DNA from: Diphasiastrum complanatum
Lineage: Eukaryota; Streptophyta; Lycopodiopsida; Lycopodiales; Lycopodiaceae
Reading direction: 5' to 3'
Length of the DNA stretch: 64,000 nucleotides
Assembly: GCA_029204225.1 (NCBI GenBank)
Contig: CM055111.1
Location: forward strand, 42,596,815-42,660,814
Made by a program: the position numbers and the translations under genes. The notes under the pieces were generated by a model. That model saw nothing but the letters and a program-made list of their open reading frames with translations, ran no database searches and was not told where the DNA came from. Below, piece by piece: positions 56,013 through 64,000 of this stretch. Position 1 is the stretch's first letter. Each line of letters opens with the position of its first letter.

Positions 56013-58556
56013 AACTACTTCTGTCCTCAGAAGTTGAAGGAAGTTTTCTTTATGCTTCCAACTCTTTCCCATGAATTATCATCCTCAGTCCGACCTTTCT
56101 ACACAATCAAGCATTTGGAGATAGAATGATTTTTTAATTGTTTATCTCTGGTTCTAAGTACTCTTTCGGGTTCCAAAGGTACACTAAGCGATAAATCCTC
56201 CAAATGGGTAAGATCTTCATCAGATCCAATTGTATCACCTTCATGTAAACTTAATTCTAATCGGCTTACATGAAACACTGGGTGAGCAGTCGACTTATCT
56301 TGAAGATCAAGTTCGTAAGCCAAAGAACCAATTTTCTTTATAATCCGAAACAGTCCACAATATTTGGTAGAAAACTTATAGTTCTTCCCTGTACGCACAG
56401 TCTTGGAATCTTTTGGAATTCTAAGATATACCGCAATCATCAACTTTAAAATCTTTGGGAGGCCTCTTAAGATCGACATAATGCTTAGCTCTATCCTGAG
56501 CACTACGGATACTATCCGTGCCACTTGCAACATTTCTTGCATATCATGCAAGAAATCTGCAACTTTCTGGATCTTACCAGACTTCGTCTCCACATTCATC
56601 GGAGACGTAGGTTGAAAACCATACATTAGCATAAACGTACTATAACCTGTAGCAGAATGTTTTTTACTATTGTAAGCAAACTCAATTAAAGGAATATAAT
56701 CTTCCCACTGAGACTGCCTGTGAGAAACATATGTCCTCAACATATCCTCCAAAGTCTGATTAGTTCTCTCAGTGTGTCCATCTAATTTAGGATGATCAGT
56801 AGAACTAAAACTAGGTGAGGTTTCTAGCTTATGAATACAACTGACCAAAAGTGACCTTTAAACTGAGGATCTCTGTCACTAACAATATCACTTGGCAATC
56901 CATAAGCTTGAATAATCTTTCAACAAAGATCTGGGATAAATCAGAAGCCTTTGCAGTTTTTCCTGGTATGAACATAGCTAACTTAGTTAACCCGTCCACT
57001 ACAACCCAAATAGAATCATTTTGACGTTGGGTTTTTGGAAGTCCAACTACAGAATCCATAGATATGCTTTCCCATCGTTTTTGAGGGATATCTAAGGGTT
57101 GTAAAAACCCTCCAGCCTTTAAGTGTTCCGCTTTGGCTAGCTGACAGGGTTTACATTTAACCACATAAGACTCGACAAATGGCTTGAGTTTTGGCCAATA
57201 AAACTCTCTTCTGACCAAGTCCAAAGTCTTGTGTATACTTGGATGACCTGCACAGGATACGTCATGACATTCATAAAGAATTCTCTTCTTTAACTCATCA
57301 TCCGTTGGCACACAAACTTTCCCATTCCGAAATAGCAAACCACCTCGAATGGAGAACTGTTCCATTATCTTCTTATATTTCTTAGGAACTTGAGATCCCC
57401 GTGAGTTAATCTCTATTCCATTCTCATTTTTTCCAATCTCAACCATTTTCCAAGTGCGACCAAAATGAGAATCTGTTTCACACTTTCCTCTCAATGAAAG
57501 ATATAGATCAGTGGAAATCTGGGTGAATGAAAGTTCATTTAATTTACCAATCCCACTAAGAGCGTCTCCAACTTGGTTAGAGCTGCCTTTGACATATCGG
57601 ATCTCATGATCAAATTCTTACATAAGCTCAGCCTAGCGAGCTTTACGACCTCTCAGATTGTGTTGATTGTAAAAGTACTTTAGAGGCTGGTGATCTGTAT
57701 ACACTATAAACTGACTACCATAAAGGTAATGCCTCCAGGTTTTTAGTGCATGTATCACAACAAATAACTCCTCTTGAGTTGTATAACGCAATTGAGGTCC
57801 GGTCAGTTTCCTGCTTTCTAACGCTATCGGCCTATCATTTTGTAAAAGAATCGCTCCTATCGCCAAATCACTTGTGTCAGTTCGTACAATTTAAGGTAAA
57901 TCTGGATTTGGGATTTGTAGAACAGGAGTTGAAGCAACCATATGAGGGCGCTGCTACCTTCGCATAATGCTCAATTGGCTTACGAAAGAAAAGATTTAAC
58001 TTCTGTAACCGTCTTCGGTATCAGCCTCTCAAGCACTGTCTTGACTTAACTCTCGTCTATCTTCAACCCTTTCAGGTTGATCTTATGACCAAGGGATACT
58101 AACTCATGCTTAAAGAACTCACACTTGGATTCTTTAACAAATAGTTTTTCTCTTTTGAGAATCCTCAAGACAGTCTTCGAAATATATCGTTCATCATCTG
58201 TTGAAATGTCGTAGGTGCATTCGTCAACCCAAAAGAATGCACAAGAAATTTATAGTATTTAGCTCCATCTAATCGATCTACTAGATCATCCATTCGGGGC
58301 AGTGGATATTTATTTTTAATAGTTACTTTATTCAACCCCTTGTAATCCACGCACATCCAGAAGCCTCCATCTTTCTTGGCTTTCAGAAGAACATGAGCAC
58401 CCCATGGTGACTTACTAGGTTGTATGGGACCGATCTTAAGATAATTTTCAAATTGATTAGTAATCTCTATTTCCTGAGAAAATTCTTATTCTTCTCTATT
58501 TGCTCCTAATCTATGTCCATTGAGTTAAGAATTTTAGAAAATTCACAACTACTTAG
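56013..58556 (-). pseudogene. Chromovirus RT, RNase H, integrase and chromodomain
   Basis: RT begins near 58370 ([20 protein letters not shown]) but its palm is deleted: [20 protein letters not shown] skips the expected middle part, and no Y-x-D-D follows. RNase H is at 57880-57640 (SDLAIGAILLQNDRPIALES, TDHQPLKYF). The integrase zinc module ends in CKPCQLAKAEHL (about 57150). The core shows the first Asp region ISMDSVVGLPKT, is frameshifted near 56850, and resumes with DGHTERTNQTLEDMLRTYV. The chromodomain follows RLELSLHEG, around EPERVLRTRDKQLKNHSISK to DDNSWE (56170-56050). It is broken by stops at 57634, 57610 and others. Confidence 0.8.
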
Positions 58557-58947
58557 TGTTGAAATAAATGCCTATTTTGCCCCTTAAGGCTTGTATACTT
58601 GTAACTTGTAAGTTGTGCATAAGACATGGTGGTAAAACATTTATGTACATAGTACACCCCACTTGTGCTAATTAGGCAAGTAATAACAAGTAGGTTGAGG
58701 ACCCATGTGGGTTCTAGAGCTAGAATTAGCAAGACACCACCTCTATACATCACATGCTAAAAGTGGCCCTTAGTTTGGAGGGGTTTCCACGCCCTACTAC
58801 TCTTTGAATAATCATTCAAGTTGTGTGAGCTTTGAAGTCCTCTCTCTCTTGCTTTTGTCTTCTACTCCATAGCTGGTTTTTTCAAGCTTTCATAGTGTGC
58901 TTACTATGTTGTTATGATACTCCATAGCTAGGCCTTGGATTTTGTCA
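58557..58947 (+). repeat. Family D 5' LTR
   Basis: It starts TGTTGAAATAAATGCC and ends TTGGATTTTGTCA, next to the PBS. Confidence 0.95.
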
Positions 58948-58959
58948 TGGTATCAGAGC
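58948..58959 (+). other. Primer-binding site of family D, tRNA-iMet
   Basis: TGGTATCAGAGC starts directly after the LTR. Confidence 0.9.
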
Positions 58960-59376
58960 AGGTTATGTTGCCTGTGGTGTGGTGAAAGCATGGACTTGTT
59001 TTTGATCAGATTCCTGCCATTCCTGGAGAGCAGCTTATCTTTGAGGAGGGCGCACTTTTTGTAGGGGCATCTGATCTCTATGCTATCTGCATGGTTGGAG
59101 TACTGTTGGCAAGGGGAGTAGGAGTACTGTGATCCAAAAAGTTTCTAATTTGGGAATTTTTTTTTTGAGTCTTTTTGGACAGCCAGGACTGTAGGAGGGC
59201 GCTTTCTATAGTGGGGACTTCAGTGAAAGTTTTAAGTGGATCTTAGACGAGGGCTAGGACAGCCATACAGGGGGATAGTTTCAAATCCAGAAGCTGAGGG
59301 TTATTGAGCAAGTGGTTGCATACCCTAGTTGGGTGAAAACCCCTGTTTACCTTTTGTGTTTTATTTCTATCCAGCT

Positions 59377-60260
59377 ATGTCTAGTCTTGCAGAGAGCATG
59401 CTGAGTGAAGCCAACCGACTTGATGGCACTAACTTTAGCATTTGGAAATTCAAGATCAAGAACATTCTTGAAGACAAAGAATGTTGGAAGCTTGTGACAG
59501 GTGAGGAAGCTGTTCCAGCATCTGAACTTGAACTCAAGGACTATATCAAGAGAGGGGAAAAGGCACACATGATCATCAATTTGTCAGTGAGGGATAATGT
59601 GATTCCTCTAATCAGGTCAGCCAAAGGGCCTGTAGATGCATGGCACATTCTTTGTGCATTGTATGAGACAGCAAGTACAACTAGGTTTCTCTACTTGAAG
59701 AACTTGGAGAGTCTATTGTTGACAAAGACTTGGTGCCAATAGTTCTGAATAGATTGTCATATGCTTATCAAAACTTTGTGATGATGATATTTGTGAGGGA
59801 GTAGATCCCTACCTATGAAGAGGTCTATGGTCTCTTGTTACAGGAGATGAGGAGAGTTAATCTCTCCAAGAGGGAAGATTTCCAGGAGCATGCCTTTGCT
59901 TCTAAGAAAAATCAAAATCCAGCCAAGGACAAGAAGAAAGGAAAAGGCAAGAACAAAGGAGCACCACAAACACTTGAGCAAGGAATGGAGAACTTGCAGA
60001 TGTCAGAAGCACAATCCTCCTCGAGTACTTCTTCCACACCTCGAAGGGGAATTGCAATTACTGTGGTAAATATGGACACTTTGCTTTTGAGTGCAGGAAG
60101 AAGCTTGCAGAGCAAAAGAAGGGCACAAAGAAGCAAGGAGGAAATGTTGTTGAGAGTGTTGCAAGAGAGGAGCAGAGTGACATAAGGCAAGCTGAATTAT
60201 TTTCTGCTGCATTGGCCTCACAAGCTACAACAGGTGGTTTAACTCGGGTACTTCAAAGCA
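59377..60260 (+). pseudogene. Family D gag and protease start
   Basis: The ATG at 59377 opens MSSLAESMLSEANRLDGTNF and WKFKIKNILEDKECWKLV, the usual copia gag start. A frame break lies near 59730 (small deletion), stops near 59803, and the frame is clear again at 59835-60045 (Lys-rich). The zinc knuckle CNYCGKYGHFAFEC is at 60053-60094 in a further frame. The protease motif follows after another shift: WFNSGTSKHMTP at about 60236-60271, where the catalytic Asp is Asn. Confidence 0.85.
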
Positions 60261-60261
60261 T

Positions 60262-61600
60262 ATGACCCCTCATAGGGATTGGTTTGATACCTTTGTGGGG
60301 ATTTGTGATGGACAAGAGGTGTGCCTAGCTGACAACTCAACACATAAGGTCAAGGGAAAGGGCACAGTACCTGTAAAGCTTCCATCAGGAGAAGTCAAAG
60401 TCATTAAGAATGTCTTATACGTACCAGGACTTGCTAAAAATCTTCTTTCAGTAGGAGCTATCACTCAACAAAATATGAAAGTAGAATTTGATGCTACTTC
60501 TTGTCTTGTGTTGGACTTGAGTGATAATAGATTGTGGCCAAAGTATTGCAGGAAGATAATCTATGCAGGTTGTACACTTTTATCCCTAGTCAGCATGCTT
60601 ATACAACAAAAGGAAGTGATGTGGATAGGTTGTGGCATGAGAGGTATGGACATCTTGGCTACCAAAGCATGTAGGTGTTGAACTAGCATCATATGGTGGA
60701 GGGGCTTCTAGTTGTTAAGCCAAGCTCTTCAGTTTGCGAGGCTTGCGCTATGGGAAAACAACAAAGACAAAAGTTTCTCAAGGAGAGCACCACCAGGGCA
60801 GCAAATTTACTTGATTTGGTGCTTCAAATTTGTGGGGGCCAACCCAAACTAGGTTTGCAGGGGGGGCATTTTACTTCATGACCTTTATTGATGACTTCTC
60901 ACACAAGATTTGGATTTATTTCTTGAAGCAAAAATCTGAAGCATTTTCAGCATTTCAAAGCTTTGGTAGAAGAACATTCAGGAAAGAAGATAAAGATGCT
61001 CAGGTCAGATGGTGGTGGAGAGTTCATTAAGACAAAATTTGTGGAATTCTGCAAGGCCAATGGAATCAAAAGGCAGCTTACAGCTCCTCATACTCCTCAG
61101 CAAAACGGCGGAGCCGAGAGAAAGAACCGAACTATTGTGGAGTGTGCAAGGTGCATGCTCAAGGCAAAGGGGTTGCCCAACTCTTTTTGGGGCGAGGCAA
61201 TGCACACAACGGTGTTTCTGTTGAATAAAAGTCCAACTAAAGCTGTGGAAGGCAGGACTCCAGAATAGTCCTTTAGTGGCATTAAGCCCAAGGTGGGCGC
61301 TTTGCGAGTGTTTGGTTGTACGGCCTATGGGCCATATTCCCAAGGATAACAGGAAGAAGCTGGATGCAAAATCAGCAAAGTGTATTTTCTTGGGATACAG
61401 TGAAGAAAGCAAAGCTTACCGACTTTACGATCTTACTAGCAAGAAGAGGATCATAAGTCAAGATGTGATCTTTGAAGAAGATCAAACACCTCCTATGGAG
61501 GAACATGAGATGGAGGGTACAAGTGAATTTGTGCCAATACTTGATGATCCACATCCATGTATTGGGGATCCTCAGGATGATTAGATGAGTGATCAAGAGG
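60262..61600 (+). pseudogene. Family D pre-integrase and integrase
   Basis: Protease end and pre-integrase read through 60262-60681 (KNVLYVPGLAKNLLSVG). The zinc module ends in CEACAMGKQQRQKF near 60770. The core shows MTFIDDFSHKIW, MLRSDGGGEFIKT and NGGAERKNRTIVE, so D, D and E are all there, but spread over two frames with shifts near 60850 and 60950. Stop at 61266, then KDNRKKLDAKSAKCIFLGY. The linker is acidic (61480-61800). Confidence 0.85.
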
Positions 61601-61832
61601 AAGAATCCGAAGAGGCTAGGAAGCGGAAGGAAAGGGGCAAAGTTGTTGAGTCCTATTCACCGTCTTCATCACCAACTGCAAGGAAGAAGTTTTCCAAGTG
61701 GTATTGGCAAACTGTGCAGGATGGTTTGATATTGGATGAGGGAGAGAGCAGCTATCCAGGGGCTAGGAGGTCTCAAAGGCAAGCCCAACAGTATGGACAC
61801 CAGGAGACAAACTATGCACTTATGACACTATT

Positions 61833-63350
61833 TTGGATTCACAAGATCCGCATACATTTGTTGAGGCAGCAGATGAGAAGGTATGGCAACATGCTATGCA
61901 AGAGGACTACTACTCCATTCTCAAGAATGATACATGGGATTTGGTGAAGTTACCAAAAGAAAAGTGTCCTATTGGGTGTAAATGGGTCTACAAGACCAAA
62001 TACAAATCGGATGGGAGTTTCGAAAAGCATAAGGCAAGGCTGGTTGCTAAAGGCTATGCACAGCAGGAGGGCTTGGACTATGATGAGACGTTTGCGCTTG
62101 TAGCTAAAATGACGTCAATCAGGTTGGTTTTTAGCATTGGCTGAATTTTTTGGTTGGGAGGTCCATCAAATGGACGTGAAGAGTGCTTTTCTCAATGGAC
62201 AACTGGCTGAAGAAGTCTACATGGATCAGCCACAAGGTTTTGAGGCTAAGGGCAAGGAAATTATGGTATGCAGGCTTAAGAAGGCCTTATATGGTTTGAA
62301 GCAGGCACCTAGGGCCTGGTATAGTCGTATTGACGACTATTTTGCCAAGGAGCAATTCATAAAGAGTCAGTCGGATTGCAACCTGTTCGTGAAGGAGGAA
62401 GATGGGAACATTGTTTTGATAGTTCTCTATGCGGATGACTTGGTCATCACGGGTAACAATGGGCAGCTTATTGAAAAGGTGAAGGCTCATTTATCAAATG
62501 AGTTCGAGATGAAGGATTTGGGTCTAATCCACTATTGTCTTGGCTTGGAGGTTTGGAGAAAGCAAAACTTTGTGTTTATGTCCCAAGCTAACTATGCATG
62601 TGAAGTCTTGAACAAGTTCAACATGTAGGATTGCAAACCCGTATCCACGGCCATTGATACTAGCAGTAAGCCATCTAGAGATGATGACACTCTTTTTGTG
62701 GACGAGACTCTTTATAGGCACTTGTGGGTAGCCTGTTTTATCTCACCACTACGAGACCAGATATTTCCTATGTGGTTGGTGTAGCAAGTCAGTTCATGAA
62801 TTCTCCAACTGAAGCCCATTGGAAAGCAACTAAGAGGGTTGTGAGGTATGTCAAAGGGACAACCTGCTATGGGATTGAGTACACAAATGACGGGAAGCTT
62901 CAGCTTAGAGGCTTTACCGATCTGGATTGGGCAGGTGATAGGGATGATCGAAAGTCGACCACATGTTACAGTTTCAACCTTGGTTCAGGGGCCATTTCTT
63001 GGTGCAGCAAGAAACAACCCACTGTTACCTTATCATCGATTGAGGCTGAGTACAGGGCAGTGGCGAAAGCTACTTGTGAGGCGATATGGCTTAGGAGACT
63101 TCTTGGGGAGGTGCAGATCCCACAGGATGGTCCTACTATTCTTTATTGTGATAGCCAGAGTTGCATCCAGCTTGCAAAAAATCTTGTGTACCATGCTCGT
63201 ACGAAGCATATTGAGGTGGACTAGCACTTCTTACGAGAGAAGATACAAAGTGGAATTCAGCTCGAGTACCGTGATACCAACGATCAAGCAACAAATGTCT
63301 TTACTAAGGCACTTAGTAGAGAAAAATTCGAAAAGTTTCGTAGCATGCTA
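61833..63350 (+). pseudogene. Family D reverse transcriptase and RNase H
   Basis: RT runs 61833-62628: KWVYKTKYKSDGSFEKHKAR, VHQMDVKSAFLNG, KKALYGLKQAPRAWY and the intact active site LYADDLVI near 62427-62450. A frameshift lies near 62135, a stop at 62626, and a further shift near 62715. RNase H (62724-63350) shows FTDLDWAGDRDDRKSTTCYS, SSIEAEYRAVA, CDSQSCIQLAKN and TKALSREKFEKFR. One stop at 63222 replaces the residue before HFLREKI. This is the best preserved RT in the window. Confidence 0.9.
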
Positions 63351-63374
63351 GGTGTTGGTATGAACAAAATAGCC

Positions 63375-63386
63375 ATTGAGGGGGGG
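63375..63386 (+). other. Polypurine tract of family D
   Basis: ATTGAGGGGGGG directly precedes the 3' LTR. Confidence 0.85.
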
Positions 63387-63776
63387 TGTTGAAATAAATG
63401 CCGATTTTTCCCCTTAAGGTTTGTATACTTGTAACTTGTAAGTTGTGCATAAGACATGGGGGTAAAACATTTATGTACATAGTACACCCCACTTGTGCTA
63501 ATTAGGCAAGTAATAACAAGTAGGTTGAGGACCCATGTGGGTTCTAGAGCTAGAATTAGCAAGACACCACCTCTATACATCACATGCTAAAAGTGGCCCT
63601 TAGTTTGGAGGGGTTTCCACGCCCTACTACTCTTTGAATAATCATTCAAGTTGTGTGAGCTTTGAAGTCCTCTCTCTCTTGCTTTTGTCTTCTACTCCAT
63701 AGCTGGTTTTTTCAAGCTTTCATAGTGTCTTACTATGTTGTTATGATACTCCATAGCTAGGCCTTGGATTTTGTCA
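63387..63776 (+). repeat. Family D 3' LTR
   Basis: 390 bases, the partner of 58557-58947. Confidence 0.95.
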
Positions 63777-63781
63777 CTTAG

Positions 63782-64000
63782 ATGCATTTCAGAAAAATCC
63801 AAAATGGGTTTGACAAACAAAGAATAAGCTTCATACTGTGAATAAAAATTTTCCATTACATTAACTATTGAAATCATCCTAGATGGATGTACATACCTGT
63901 CTCCAAACAATGTAACTACTTTATTACCCTCCTGAAATGAGAGCACGTGCTTCTCAGAATCAATATAAGGAGATTTACTAAATAACCATCATAGAAGTAT
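63782..64000 (-). pseudogene. Chromovirus protease-RT linker
   Basis: From 63975 the - strand reads SEKHVLSFQEGNKVVTLFGD and on to VKPILDFSEMHL. Across the nested copia it joins SSCEFSKILNSMD at 58550-58510, so the frame was continuous before the insertion. Confidence 0.75.

Larger units (their letters stand above)
58557..63776 (+). mobile_element. Young, nearly complete copia element (family D)
   Basis: Both LTRs (58557-58947, 63387-63776), the PBS TGGTATCAGAGC, gag, protease, integrase, RT, RNase H and a G-rich polypurine tract are in the right order. The target duplication CTTAG is at 58552-58556 and 63777-63781. By eye the LTRs differ at four substitutions and one single-base gap in 390 bases, so the insertion is recent compared with its neighbours. 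Even so, frameshifts and stops have accumulated in all genes. Confidence 0.95.
55645..64000 (-). mobile_element. Chromovirus (Ty3/gypsy) with a copia element nested inside
   Basis: On the - strand from the right edge: protease-RT linker (64000-63782), then after the nested copia (63776-58557) RT, RNase H, integrase with chromodomain, a polypurine tract (about 56012-56000) and an LTR (55998-55645). The other LTR lies outside the window. CTTAG flanks the nested copia on both sides. Confidence 0.8.

Overview
This window looks like nuclear DNA of a land plant with a large, repeat-rich genome. The only host gene I recognise is a plant-type PMS1 (MutL-family mismatch repair) gene with very long introns. 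Almost everything else is decayed LTR retrotransposon, nested, inverted and internally deleted. I cannot name the species. There is no sign of a prokaryotic, organellar or viral genome, and I found no rRNA or tRNA gene and no CRISPR array.

Layout. (1) 1-7024: a Ty3/gypsy element of the Athila/Tat type on the + strand, cut at its 5' side by the window edge. It holds reverse transcriptase, RNase H and integrase, then a very large extra reading frame (about 970 codons, 3318-6229), a polypurine tract and a 745-base LTR. (2) 7030-12170: a patchwork of copia family A, inverted pieces of the same gypsy family and a copia integrase. (3) 11887-15660 and 27404-30675: two copies of one block. In each, two inverted copia LTRs (family B) face a spacer of about 1.4 kb that is not obviously transposon. 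Only the first copy carries a solo LTR with a perfect 5-base target duplication. (4) 16004-21571: copia RNase H, LTR B, copia A RT-RNase H, LTR A and copia A gag-protease. (5) 21573-27403: a second gypsy copy of the same family as (1), on the - strand, inserted inside copia A. Its 5-base target duplication and the copia codons on both sides match up. It has lost the RT palm and the integrase. (6) 30761-35560: mostly unrecognised AT-rich DNA with LTR-like pieces. (7) 35562-41572: copia family C, head on + and tail on -, between inverted LTRs. (8) 42578-52862: PMS1 exons 1-4, coding for the GHKL ATPase, the transducer domain and much of the linker. The C-terminal endonuclease part is not seen, so the gene must run past 64000 or be truncated. 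Intron 1 (5.2 kb) holds a degenerate gypsy element. (9) 53054-64000, inside or beyond intron 4: a LINE fragment, copia and gypsy fragments, a chromovirus on the - strand, and within it a young, nearly full-length copia element (58557-63776) with both LTRs, a target duplication, a primer-binding site and a polypurine tract.

The most unusual items are the long extra frame of the gypsy family, the CTTCGCC-type motif clusters that precede both of its reading frames, and a small hairpin near the 3' end of related copia LTRs whose stem shows compensatory change. No retroelement here is intact for expression: stops, frameshifts, deletions or lost catalytic residues are visible in all of them.
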